A stretch of 64,000 nucleotides of DNA from UBA4416 sp035439445 (GTDB taxonomy: Bacteria > Bacteroidota > Bacteroidia > B-17B0 > Aurantibacillaceae): assembly GCA_035439445.1 (NCBI GenBank), contig DAORKG010000003.1:92569-156568 (forward strand), written 5' to 3'. Numbering within the stretch: position 1 is the first letter of the stretch; each line of letters opens with the position of its first letter. A program made the translations under genes and the position numbers. Below, piece after piece: positions 26,676 to 34,542 of this stretch. Below the pieces are notes generated by a model that had not been told where the DNA came from, did no database searches, and saw nothing but the letters and a program-made list of their open reading frames with translations.

Positions 26676-28040
26676 ATGGACAATAAGCAAACAGGAAAAC
26701 AAATGCCAGAAAATGCTGAACTAGTTGTAGGACTAGACATTGGAACAACTAAAATTGCCGCTATCGTTGGGTACAAAAACGAACACGGTAAAGTAGAAAT
26801 TTTAAGTGTTGGTAAATCCGAATCACTAGGGGTGCACCGTGGTGTAGTTGCTAATATTGAGCAAACCATAGAGTCTATTAAAGCTGCCATTAAAATTGCC
26901 GGCGATAAAGCAAACATTGATATTGAAGAAGTAATCGTTGGTATAGCTGGTCAGCATATTAAAAGTATGCAACACCGCGGGATGGTTACTCGTAAATCAT
27001 TAGAGGAAGAAGTTTCTCAAAGTGATGTTGATCAATTAATTGATAACATGCACCGTTTAGTGATGAGTCCGGGTGAAGAAATTATTCACGTGATTCCTCA
27101 AGAATATATTATTGATAACGAAAGCGGTATCCGTAACCCAATCGGGCACTCAGGTATTCGTTTAGAAGGGAATTTCCATATCATTACAGGACAAGTTTCT
27201 GCAGTGAAAAACATTTTTAAATGTGTTGACAGAGCTAAATTAACAACAGTTGATTTACACTTAGAGCCTTTAGCAAGTGCTGATGCCGTATTAAGTGATG
27301 AAGAAAAAGAAGCAGGTGTAGTATTAGTTGATATTGGTGGTGGAACAACTGACGTAGCGATTTTCTACGATGGTATTATCCGTCATACTGCGGTAATTCC
27401 TTTTGGTGGTAATATTATTACAGATGATATTAAAGAAGGATGTGGTATTATTAAAACGCAAGCAGAACAATTAAAAATGCGTTTCGGTTCGGCTTTAGCT
27501 CAAGAAAATCAAATGAACGAGGTAATCTCCATCCCTGGATTAAGAGGCCGCCCACACAAAGAAATTTCAGTAAATACATTAGCTCAAATTATTCAAGCTC
27601 GTATGGAAGAAATTTTAGAGTTCGTTTTATTTGAAATTAAATCTTCAGGTTTCGAACGCAAATTAGCAGGCGGAATCGTAGTCACAGGTGGTGGTTCTCA
27701 ACTAAAACACTTACCACAATTAGTGATGTTAACTACCGGTATGGATTGCCGTATTGGAACACCTAACGAACACTTAGCTGGTGCCGATGACGAATTAAAA
27801 AATCCAATGTATGCAACAGGTGTTGGTTTAGTAATGAAAGGTATTGAGAAATACGAGCGTGAAGCTAAACGTGGTTCTAACTCTGCAAAAGCAGTTGAAG
27901 AAACTGTAGTAGTAGAAACTGCGGAAGCAAAACAAAAAGCAGAGAAAAAAGTAACAGGACACTCCAAACAAAAAGTAGGAAACTTCTTCGACTCATTAAT
28001 TAGCAAAGCCAAAGATTGGATGAGCGACGATGTTGAATAA
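26676..28040 (+). CDS. ftsA: Cell division actin-like protein FtsA
   Basis: 454 residues. Actin-fold motifs: phosphate-1 VVGLDIGTTKIAAIVG, phosphate-2 VLVDIGGGTTDVAIF, and the adenosine region GIVVTGGGSQLKHL. The SHS2/1C subdomain follows the first phosphate loop (VEIVVGIAGQHIKS). The C-terminus FFDSLISKAKDWMSDDVE is an amphipathic membrane-targeting helix. FtsA anchors FtsZ to the inner membrane. It starts 4 nt after ftsQ; the gap to ftsZ (about 150 nt) holds two dispersed repeats. Confidence 0.97.
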   Translation: MDNKQTGKQMPENAELVVGLDIGTTKIAAIVGYKNEHGKVEILSVGKSESLGVHRGVVANIEQTIESIKAAIKIAGDKANIDIEEVIVGIAGQHIKSMQHRGMVTRKSLEEEVSQSDVDQLIDNMHRLVMSPGEEIIHVIPQEYIIDNESGIRNPIGHSGIRLEGNFHIITGQVSAVKNIFKCVDRAKLTTVDLHLEPLASADAVLSDEEKEAGVVLVDIGGGTTDVAIFYDGIIRHTAVIPFGGNIITDDIKEGCGIIKTQAEQLKMRFGSALAQENQMNEVISIPGLRGRPHKEISVNTLAQIIQARMEEILEFVLFEIKSSGFERKLAGGIVVTGGGSQLKHLPQLVMLTTGMDCRIGTPNEHLAGADDELKNPMYATGVGLVMKGIEKYEREAKRGSNSAKAVEETVVVETAEAKQKAEKKVTGHSKQKVGNFFDSLISKAKDWMSDDVE

Positions 28041-28049
28041 ATAAAACCT

Positions 28050-28073
28050 GTCAGTTCGAGCGAAGTCGAGAAC
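28050..28073. repeat. Dispersed 'TTCGAGCGAAGTCGAGAA' repeat, copy 2
   Basis: A 24-bp copy, 9 nt after the ftsA stop. It is identical base for base to the copy embedded in cas1 (62494-62517). Confidence 0.85.
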
Positions 28074-28115
28074 AGAAGGAGGAGAAATAAAAAGAATAAC
28101 AAAAATTAAAAACAA

Positions 28116-28140
28116 CCCACCTACGCTAAAGCTACGGTGG
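28116..28140. repeat. Short palindromic repeat in the ftsA-ftsZ gap
   Basis: CCACC ... CGCTAAAGCTACGGTGG forms an imperfect hairpin (CCACC/GGTGG outer stem, AGC core). It is a second, unrelated dispersed-type element placed between ftsA and ftsZ. Confidence 0.6.
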
Positions 28141-28193
28141 ATGAAACAAGAAACATCAAACAATAAATCTTTAAACAAATAAATCTAAATACC

Positions 28194-29780
28194 ATGATGC
28201 AATTTGAATTACCACAAGAAGAAAGCTCAATTATCAAAGTAATTGGCGTAGGTGGCGGCGGAAGCAACGCTGTTAATCACATGTTCCGTTTAGGAATTAA
28301 AGGTGTAGATTTCATTATATGCAATACCGATAAACAAGCATTAGGCAAAAGCCCTGTGCCTCATAAAATCCAATTAGGTAACTCTTTAACAAAAGGTTTA
28401 GGAGCCGGTGCAAAACCTGAGGTTGGTCGCGACTCTGCTTTAGAGAGCATCGAAGAAATTAAATCTATTTTAAAAGATAATACTGAGATGGTATTTATCA
28501 CTGCCGGTTTAGGTGGTGGTACAGGTACTGGTGCAGCTCCTGTTATTGCTTCAGTAGCAAAAGAGTTAGGCATCTTAACTGTTGGTATCGTTACTATTCC
28601 TTTTGCATTTGAAGGTAAAAAACGTAGAGAGCAAGCTGAAAAAGGATTAGAAGAAATGAAAAAATACGTAGACACGTTAATTGTTATTGGTAACGATAAA
28701 TTACGTGAAATCTACGGAAGCTTAAAAATGACGGAAGCATTTGCTCATGCTGATAACGTTTTAACAAGCGCAGCAAAATCAATTGCAGAAATCATCAGCT
28801 TACACATGCATGTGAATGTGGATTTTAATGATGTGAAAACGGTGATGCAAGATAGCGGTGTAGCAATTATGGGTTCTGCAATTGCAAGTGGCGAGAAGCG
28901 CGCTTTACGTGCTGTAGAGAACGCATTAATTTCTCCATTATTAAATGATAATGATATTTCTGGTGCTCGTCACGTATTATTAAATATCATGAGTGGAAGC
29001 GATGATATTGAAATGGATGAGTTTGGTGAGATCACTGATTTTATTCAAGAAGCAGCAGGTGGTACAGCAGAGTTAATTACAGGTTACGGTACTGATCCAT
29101 CTTTAGGAGATAACGTATCAGTAACAATTATTGCTACAGGATTTAATTCAAAAATTAATTCAGGTTACGAAGCACCAACTTTTGCAGAGCGTAAAATTGT
29201 TCGTTTAGATGAGCCTCAAACTCCAAAAGTTGAGCCTGTTCAAACATCTATTATTGATGAGATTCAAACTAACGAGCCATTTGTGTTTGTGAAAGAAGAA
29301 GTAATTGAAACTCCAATTATCAACAAAGTTGAAGAGCCAATTGCTCCTATTGTAAACGAAGTAAAAGAAGAAGAAAAACCAGCTTTTAAAGTATATACAT
29401 TAGATGAGCCGGTAAACGAAGCTCCTGCAACTTTTGTTAGCGAAACAGTTGTAGAAACATCTAAGCAAGAATTTGTGATTAATGATATCACAAACGAAGA
29501 AGATACTAAAGAAACTCCAACAGCTGAAGCAAACAGCCGTGAAGAGCAAATTCGTTTAGCTCAAGAGCGTATTAAAAAGTTAAAAGAGTTGACATTAAAA
29601 ATGAAAACTCCTGAAGGTTTAGCTAGTTTAGAAAAAGAATCTGCTTGGCAACGTAAACAAGTAAACTTAGATAATACAAGTTCTACTCCTTCAACTGATT
29701 CTCAAGTATCTCGTTACACGTTAGGAGAAAACAACGAAATCAGACCAAACAACTCGTTTTTACACGATAACGTAGACTAG
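28194..29780 (+). CDS. ftsZ: Cell division GTPase FtsZ
   Basis: 528 residues. The tubulin signature FITAGLGGGTGTGAAPVIA, the N-terminal KVIGVGGGGSNAVNHM and the T7 loop VNVDFNDVKTVM are intact. After residue ~325 a long acidic, proline-containing linker of about 180 residues (EEPIAPIVNEVKEEEKPAF...) is typical of Bacteroidota FtsZ. The protein ends SRYTLGENNEIRPNNSFLHDNVD. It forms the Z-ring and recruits the divisome through FtsA. ATGs at 28194 and 28197 are both possible. A terminator follows and ends the dcw cluster. Confidence 0.98.
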   Translation: MMQFELPQEESSIIKVIGVGGGGSNAVNHMFRLGIKGVDFIICNTDKQALGKSPVPHKIQLGNSLTKGLGAGAKPEVGRDSALESIEEIKSILKDNTEMVFITAGLGGGTGTGAAPVIASVAKELGILTVGIVTIPFAFEGKKRREQAEKGLEEMKKYVDTLIVIGNDKLREIYGSLKMTEAFAHADNVLTSAAKSIAEIISLHMHVNVDFNDVKTVMQDSGVAIMGSAIASGEKRALRAVENALISPLLNDNDISGARHVLLNIMSGSDDIEMDEFGEITDFIQEAAGGTAELITGYGTDPSLGDNVSVTIIATGFNSKINSGYEAPTFAERKIVRLDEPQTPKVEPVQTSIIDEIQTNEPFVFVKEEVIETPIINKVEEPIAPIVNEVKEEEKPAFKVYTLDEPVNEAPATFVSETVVETSKQEFVINDITNEEDTKETPTAEANSREEQIRLAQERIKKLKELTLKMKTPEGLASLEKESAWQRKQVNLDNTSSTPSTDSQVSRYTLGENNEIRPNNSFLHDNVD

Positions 29781-29801
29781 TTATTAAAAAATAATAAAAA
29801 G

Positions 29802-29836
29802 AAACCCTCATCTGATAAACGGATGAGGGTTTTTTG
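29802..29836 (+). terminator. Rho-independent terminator of the dcw cluster
   Basis: The stem AAACCCTCATC/GATGAGGGTTT is followed by TTTTTTG, 22 nt after the ftsZ stop. Confidence 0.9.
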
Positions 29837-29970
29837 TTTACTAAAACTAATAGCAAATAATTTGATTTTTAATGGCAAAAAAGTATATTTGGTTAGGTAA
29901 ATAGATCCCAAGAATTTAGACAGTGAGGTAGTAAAATGAATAAAACGACTAAATATGTTAAAAAAAATAA

Positions 29971-30031
29971 GCGCCATAATATGGCGGTTATTTTGCAAAA
30001 TAAACCAAATACCCGCCATATTATGGCGGGT
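29971..30031. repeat. Paired perfect palindromes at left edge of accessory island
   Basis: Two palindromes, CGCCATAATATGGCG (29972-29986) and a 21-bp one centred at 30021 (ACCCGCCATA-T-TATGGCGGGT), are also inverted copies of each other. They could form either two small hairpins or one long stem over a central TTTTGCAAAATAAACC spacer. They sit just before the GTTACCTGC sequence at 30040. Confidence 0.75.
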
Positions 30032-30073
30032 ATAAGCTAGTTACCTGCAAAGTGCCTGGACGACAATACGACA

Positions 30074-30526
30074 ATGAAACAATTACTTTATTTAATAATT
30101 ACGATACTAATTTTTAGTTGCGACAACGGACATAAAAAAATGACAGCAGACGAATATCTTGAAACTGGTAAATTTATTTGGAAAAACTATGTTCCGAAAT
30201 CTGGACAAGCTGAAACGGTTCAAGGCGAATTATTACGTGCAATAGAGAAACTTGCAGACGAAGCTCAACGAAATGGTAATATCAATTTTAATGAAGATTG
30301 TCACACAATTTTTATTTCCTTTATCAGAAAGTACCTTAATGACGAAAAATTATTCGACAAAGCCACAATAAAACAAATCAATCAAGACCTTGACACAATT
30401 TCAATTGAGGACGAACCATACACTGAAGACGATTTATACGACAGATTAAGGGAAAGAATCATTGACTGGTATTTAAATAATAAGACGCCAATACCTAATT
30501 CAAAAAACCCGACCTTAAATTGTTAG
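30074..30526 (+). CDS. Small hypothetical lipoprotein in cassette-like unit
   Basis: 150 residues. The N-terminus MKQLLYLIITILIFSC is a lipoprotein signal with a lipobox Cys. The mature part is mostly helical and acidic (TADEYLETGKFIWKNYV, AIEKLADEAQRNGNI, EDEPYTEDDLYDRLRERIIDWYLNN) with no motif I recognise. The gene stands alone between two palindromic junctions and has no tight operon partner. Its small size, helical acidic character and position would suit an immunity-type or accessory protein, but that is only a guess. Confidence 0.6.
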   Translation: MKQLLYLIITILIFSCDNGHKKMTADEYLETGKFIWKNYVPKSGQAETVQGELLRAIEKLADEAQRNGNINFNEDCHTIFISFIRKYLNDEKLFDKATIKQINQDLDTISIEDEPYTEDDLYDRLRERIIDWYLNNKTPIPNSKNPTLNC

Positions 30527-30543
30527 GCAATTAAACTTTGTGT

Positions 30544-30727
30544 GGCACTCAGCAGGTAACACCAAGCAAGCCCAATTTGCGCGGACGAGGTAATAGCTTT
30601 TGCAAAAAGTTTCGGTAGACAAGTTTTTTCATTTTTGCAAAAGCAACAAACATTAGTATCTTTAAACAAACATTCGGTAGACACTGTTTCAAACTGCAAA
30701 CTGTGCCTGCTTGGAAACCGTTAGCTG
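30544..30727. repeat. attC-like nested inverted repeat
   Basis: The outer arms are CAGCAGGTAAC (30550-30560) and GTTAGCTG (30720-30727). The next arms are 30562-30580 against 30696-30714 (16 of 19 complementary, CCAAGCA.../...TGCTTGG). The inner perfect arms are GCTTTTGCAAAAA (30596-30608) and TTTTTGCAAAAGC (30632-30644). CGGTAGAC is repeated directly at 30613 and 30675. The overall shape is a long imperfect hairpin like an attC recombination site. Confidence 0.55.
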
Positions 30728-30752
30728 TAATTATAAAAAAAATTAGAATATA

Positions 30753-31835
30753 ATGAACATAGATCAATTAATAAGAAAATTCAATAATGCCCAAGAATCA
30801 TTGGTCATTCAGCATTCAGATTTTTCACTTGAGACTTTGTCAAGGATGATTGACAATAGAATTGTTGACTTAAATCCACATTATCAAAGGCGAAATAGGT
30901 GGACCGCAGATAAACAATCGAAATTAATTGAGTCTTTTATTCTGAACGTACCCGTACCACCAATTTATTTTTCAGAAGACGATTATGGAGTTTATAGTGT
31001 TATTGATGGTAAACAAAGATTAACTTCTATACATGAATTTTTATCTGGCGCATTCAAACTTAAAAACTTGGAAGTATTTTCAGATTTAAATGGTTTGACT
31101 TTTCACGAACTTCCTAATCAGATTAAACATGCCTTGTCAATTCGACCTTATATTAGAATTGTCACACTTTTAAAACAATCCGACCCAAATTTAAAATATG
31201 AGGTATTCTTAAGATTAAATACTGGTGGTGATGCTTTAAAGCCTCAAGAAGTAAGAAACGTTGCATTCGATGGGCCTTTAAATGAATTGCTTTATAGGTT
31301 AAGCGAAAATGAAATACTTAAAAGAAAATTGAAAATAGAAGATGAATCGTCTAATGCTTATAGAAAAATGGATGATTTAGAAATGATCTTACGTTTTTTT
31401 GCATTACGTGAATATTGGGAAAATTTGCCGAATCAAAACATTTCAAGAGTGTTGGATATTTACATGCAACAGAATAGGAGTATGTCTGGCCATAATTTAC
31501 AACGATTAGAAGACGACTTTCAACAATGTATTGAAATCTGTGATGAACTGTGGCAAGGTAATGCCTTTTACAGACCTATTGCACCTGCAGTTTACAGAGA
31601 ACAAATGATTGCCCCATTATATGATGCTCAAATGATAGCAGTAAGTATTTTGATTAGTAATGGAAGGAATGCCGAACTTAGACGAATTAATAGTGGGAGG
31701 ATACAAGAAAGGCTTTTTGATCTTTACCAAAATGATGATCAATTCACCAAATCCGTCACCCAGGCTACCAACAACGCAAGTAACGTTAATCATAGAATAA
31801 GAACACTCCTAGAATTACTAAATAGTCTTTTATAA
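30753..31835 (+). CDS. DUF262 (GmrSD N-terminal / ParB-like) protein
   Basis: 360 residues. The DUF262 signature is clear: LNPHYQRRNRWTADKQSKLIESFILNVPVPPIYF followed by YSVIDGKQRLTSIHEFL (DGKQR in place of DGQQR) and FLRLNTGGDALKPQEVRN. DUF262 is a ParB/sulfiredoxin-like fold, used as the NTP-driven half of type IV restriction enzymes such as GmrSD. The HNH DUF1524 nuclease half of GmrSD is absent; the second half of this protein is helical. The gene overlaps the next gene, a HEPN protein, by one base (TAATG). It begins immediately right of a cassette-like junction. A defence role is inferred. Confidence 0.88.
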   Translation: MNIDQLIRKFNNAQESLVIQHSDFSLETLSRMIDNRIVDLNPHYQRRNRWTADKQSKLIESFILNVPVPPIYFSEDDYGVYSVIDGKQRLTSIHEFLSGAFKLKNLEVFSDLNGLTFHELPNQIKHALSIRPYIRIVTLLKQSDPNLKYEVFLRLNTGGDALKPQEVRNVAFDGPLNELLYRLSENEILKRKLKIEDESSNAYRKMDDLEMILRFFALREYWENLPNQNISRVLDIYMQQNRSMSGHNLQRLEDDFQQCIEICDELWQGNAFYRPIAPAVYREQMIAPLYDAQMIAVSILISNGRNAELRRINSGRIQERLFDLYQNDDQFTKSVTQATNNASNVNHRIRTLLELLNSLL

Positions 31836-32749
31836 TGCCAACTGCCAAGCATAATTTTCTTGAGCGTCTATTTATCATTGAGAGAACTTTATCTACACCA
31901 AATTTGATAGACGGATTGCCGACTCAAACAGAACACAATGATATCGCTAGATTATTGCGTAACGGTTTGGCTGTTGTTGGTTTTGTCGCACTAGAAGATT
32001 TTATTAAAAATAGAACTATTGAAATATTAAATGAAATTGCATCTTCACATATCCCATTTGCAAGCTTGACAGAAGACTTGCGGTTTTACAGTACAGTCGA
32101 AGTTTTAAAATCAATTCAAAGAATATCTGGTTTCGAATCAAATAAAATTGATAAGATATTATTTGTCCAAAATGAAACAAAAATTATTTCATCATCTTTA
32201 AATACCTCATACGATTTAAATAAACATACTTTTGGTTTTAGTAATTCCAATATAAGTAAAGATGAAATAAAGAAAATTTTGAAATCATTAAATATAAGTG
32301 ACAGCTGGAACAAGCAAACTGCTTTAGCTTCTATTATTGGAATTACTAGTTTGCCTTTAGAGAATTCTTTTACAAACGCGGCAACTAGACGGCACAAAGC
32401 AGCACATGATACATCCTCCTCAATTCCAATTGGCGACTTGACTCAATATATTAATGAAGCAATTGCTATTGCTTTAACATTTGATGCACTAATTTCGTAT
32501 TCAAAAAGTAGACTAATAAATGATAACGCAGCTTTTATAGCTAATACTACTAATATTGACCACAATTCTATAGCATTAAGTTATATTAAAAAAGAAACAA
32601 ATAAATGGAAATATAAAAGAAGAGGGCGTACTAATGCGGTTAAAACAGACTCTGACAAAACCAATTTATTAAGTACAGTTATCCCAATAGCCCGATCGAA
32701 CAATGAATGTTTGGTAATATATAATGAAACAAATAAAATTGTTGATTGA
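31835..32749 (+). CDS. HEPN-superfamily protein paired with DUF262 (putative RNase effector)
   Basis: 304 residues. N-terminal helices (DIARLLRNGLAVVGFVALEDFIKNRTIEILNEIA) resemble the ligand-like helix of MAE_28990 or RiboL-PSP HEPN proteins. The HEPN catalytic motif R-x4-6-H is present in TRRHKAAHDTS (R185/R186 and H191), followed by a hydrophobic helix (YINEAIAIALTFDALI). HEPN proteins are metal-independent RNases used in toxin-antitoxin and abortive-infection systems. I am unsure of the subfamily. It shares the TAATG stop/start with the DUF262 gene, so the two are made together. I see no third gene in the operon. Confidence 0.72.
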   Translation: MPTAKHNFLERLFIIERTLSTPNLIDGLPTQTEHNDIARLLRNGLAVVGFVALEDFIKNRTIEILNEIASSHIPFASLTEDLRFYSTVEVLKSIQRISGFESNKIDKILFVQNETKIISSSLNTSYDLNKHTFGFSNSNISKDEIKKILKSLNISDSWNKQTALASIIGITSLPLENSFTNAATRRHKAAHDTSSSIPIGDLTQYINEAIAIALTFDALISYSKSRLINDNAAFIANTTNIDHNSIALSYIKKETNKWKYKRRGRTNAVKTDSDKTNLLSTVIPIARSNNECLVIYNETNKIVD

Positions 32750-32818
32750 TATACCTAATATAACAGCACCTAGACGCAGCACAGAAAAGTATGAGGTAAC
32801 CATTATTATTTAGGAAGC

Positions 32819-33157
32819 TCATTTCAAAAAATCCCCATCAATTATCAGCAGCTTAACTCCATCAGCAGAAACAGAGCGATGAGAACTCATATCGTCAGAA
32901 ACCACATAAGACATCCCTTTGGTTAATTTAGTTTGCTCACCGCTTTCCAGTTGGGTTACAAAACTTCCTTCCAGGCAATGCACAATATGTCCTTTTTGGC
33001 ACCAGTGGTCGGCCAAATACCCTGCGCTATATTCTACTATTCTAATGCGTAATCCATCTAACTGAATGGTTCGCCAGTACGAAGTTCCGGTTTCACCTTT
33101 ATGCTCTACTCTTTCAATAGCCGACCAATCGATGGTACTAAATAATATATTGCTCAT
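32819..33157 (-). CDS. DHCW-motif cupin protein
   Basis: About 112 residues from the ATG at 33157 (MSNILFSTIDW); an in-frame ATG eight codons upstream is less likely. A single cupin beta-barrel contains YLADHWCQKGHIVHCLEGSF and GMSYVVSDDMSSHRS, the pattern of the 'DHCW motif cupin fold' family. The His, Cys and Glu residues could bind a metal. The function is unknown. It is convergent with the DUF262-HEPN pair and marks the return to core sequence. Confidence 0.8.
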   Translation of the reverse strand: MSNILFSTIDWSAIERVEHKGETGTSYWRTIQLDGLRIRIVEYSAGYLADHWCQKGHIVHCLEGSFVTQLESGEQTKLTKGMSYVVSDDMSSHRSVSADGVKLLIIDGDFLK

Positions 33158-33240
33158 GTTTAGCGGGTTAAAATGATACAACTAATTAATGAATTTTATT
33201 TGAATAAAAACAGCTTAACTGATTTATAAGAAATAATTCA

Positions 33241-33271
33241 TTTGCATTTTATTATCAAAACAATATCTTTA
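33241..33271 (+). promoter_or_regulatory. Promoter for the 33281 gene
   Basis: A -33 TTTG (33241-33244), 19 nt, then a -7 TATCTTTA (33264-33271) with one mismatch to TAnnTTTG. The ATG at 33281 is only about 10 nt downstream, so the mRNA would be nearly leaderless. Confidence 0.6.
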
Positions 33272-33280
33272 TAAGAGTTT

Positions 33281-33697
33281 ATGACTTTAGAAGAAACCAA
33301 AAACTATAACTATTCAAAAGAAATAGTTACAAATACTATAAGGTTACGTCTTTTAGATAATGGTATCATTCATTATACCTATCTGCCAAATGTTGAAGTA
33401 GATGATATACAACACCAAATAAATCATGAAGCGTTATTAAAACTGGTAGATTCTGATAAAAAACATCCTGCTTTATTGGACGGAGATGATTTTGCAAACG
33501 TTACACCTGAAGGAAGAAGATTGGTGAGAGAATTAGAACCATTAATCCCTGTAAGTGCCAGAGCTATGGTAATAAAGCAATTAGGTCATAGAATAGCAGG
33601 TAATTTTTATATTAAGTTTCACAAACCTATTATTCCTACTAGAATTTTCAATAGCCACGAGGAAGCTATAATCTGGCTAAAACAGTTCTTAAATTAA
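33281..33697 (+). CDS. STAS/SEC14-like small protein (DUF7793-like)
   Basis: 138 residues. Alternating strands and helices: TNTIRLRLLDNGIIHYTYLP, HPALLDGDDFANVTPEGRRLVRELEPL, SARAMVIKQLGHRIAGNFYIKFHKP, then TRIFNSHEEAIIWLKQFL. The ending 'R-F---EEAI-WL' is typical of SpoIIAA-like STAS/SEC14 proteins of Bacteroidota. The biological role is unknown. It has its own promoter and no operon partner. Confidence 0.65.
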   Translation: MTLEETKNYNYSKEIVTNTIRLRLLDNGIIHYTYLPNVEVDDIQHQINHEALLKLVDSDKKHPALLDGDDFANVTPEGRRLVRELEPLIPVSARAMVIKQLGHRIAGNFYIKFHKPIIPTRIFNSHEEAIIWLKQFLN

Positions 33698-33745
33698 GTT
33701 GTATCTTTTTTGCAAGAATTACGTTACATAAGCAGGTAATACTTT

Positions 33746-34438
33746 ATGCATAAACTCTTACTATACCTTTTTATAATATGTTCTATAAGTTCATTTTCTC
33801 AGGCTACAAAAATTAAAGTCAAAAAAGAGAAAGAAGAGAAAGAGAAAATAGAGAAGCCTATATTTTATAATCAACTTACGCTTGATTTGTATTATGGTAA
33901 TAGGGTTTATGCAAAATCTTATTACAACCAGATAAATACCATTGATCATATCAACTTAAATCTACCAACCAGTTTTGTTGGATTTGGATTTAGTGGTTAT
34001 ACTCATTATTTTAAAAAAGACATTTGGGTATTCTTAGCAAACTATTACAAAATATTACCAACAAAAGTATTTATAGATGATAGTTTAAAAACCAAACTTT
34101 CCGGATATGCCATGGGTTATGGCTTAGGGCCTTCATTATCAAACGCTAAAAAAACAATTAACCTAAATTTATATTTTGGATTTAGCACAGGCAGAACAAA
34201 CTTATCTAAAAATGATTTTATCTCACAAAAAAATCAGTTCTTTTCTCCAAAAATTTCACTTCAACCAAAATTTATTATTAAACGAATTGCTATTTCCATA
34301 ATGGTTGAAGCGGAGTACGATATAAGTAATCCAGCCTGGCATCAGCCTGTGTTTGAAAAAAGAGGGAATTATTTATTAAGACCTTTCGATCAAACGTGCT
34401 TAACAGGATTAGTAAGCCTTGGATATAAGCTTTATTAA
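33746..34438 (+). CDS. Hypothetical outer-membrane beta-barrel protein
   Basis: 230 residues. A signal peptide (MHKLLLYLFIICSISSFS) is followed by a very basic/acidic linker (KIKVKKEKEEKEKIEKP) and alternating amphipathic strands (QLTLDLYYGNRVYAKSYYNQ, LNLYFGFSTGRTNL, ISIMVEAEYDIS) ending in an aromatic strand (LVSLGYKLY). This fits an outer-membrane barrel. The family is not recognised. The next gene is a TPR protein in the same direction, 104 nt downstream. Confidence 0.7.
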   Translation: MHKLLLYLFIICSISSFSQATKIKVKKEKEEKEKIEKPIFYNQLTLDLYYGNRVYAKSYYNQINTIDHINLNLPTSFVGFGFSGYTHYFKKDIWVFLANYYKILPTKVFIDDSLKTKLSGYAMGYGLGPSLSNAKKTINLNLYFGFSTGRTNLSKNDFISQKNQFFSPKISLQPKFIIKRIAISIMVEAEYDISNPAWHQPVFEKRGNYLLRPFDQTCLTGLVSLGYKLY

Positions 34439-34542
34439 ATTCACCTCATTTATTAAATTTCTTTTATTTGAGGTAAACCCGAGATTTTTATCGGCGTGAT
34501 GTTAGTAATATTTATTAGTTTTACTCATCAAAAAACTCAATT

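Larger units (their letters stand above)
30040..30727 (+). mobile_element. Cassette-like unit: one gene plus a complex palindromic tail
   Basis: The unit begins with GTTACCTGCAA (30040) and the next gene begins after GTTAGCTGTAA (30720), so the same short motif marks both junctions. The coding part is flanked by inverted repeats GTTACCTGCAAAGTGCC (30040-30056) and GGCACTCAGCAGGTAAC (30544-30560; 15 of 17 match). The gene-plus-3'-hairpin layout resembles an integron gene cassette. The canonical attC core (RYYYAAC) is not met and no integrase is in the window, so the assignment is tentative. Confidence 0.4.

Noticed and set aside
30074..30526. Antitoxin or immunity gene for the DUF262-HEPN pair
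   Set aside because: It is a predicted lipoprotein, separated from the pair by the palindromic junction; a cytoplasmic antitoxin would not carry a lipobox.
30544..30727. Classic integron attC site
   Set aside because: The R'' side (AGGTAAC) does not fit RYYYAAC and the R' side (GTTAGCT) does not fit GTTRRRY; no integrase is in the window. I keep it only as attC-like.
34440..34475. Possible terminator ACCTCA...TGAGGT after the 33746 gene
   Set aside because: The loop is long and no T-run follows, so it is too weak to list.
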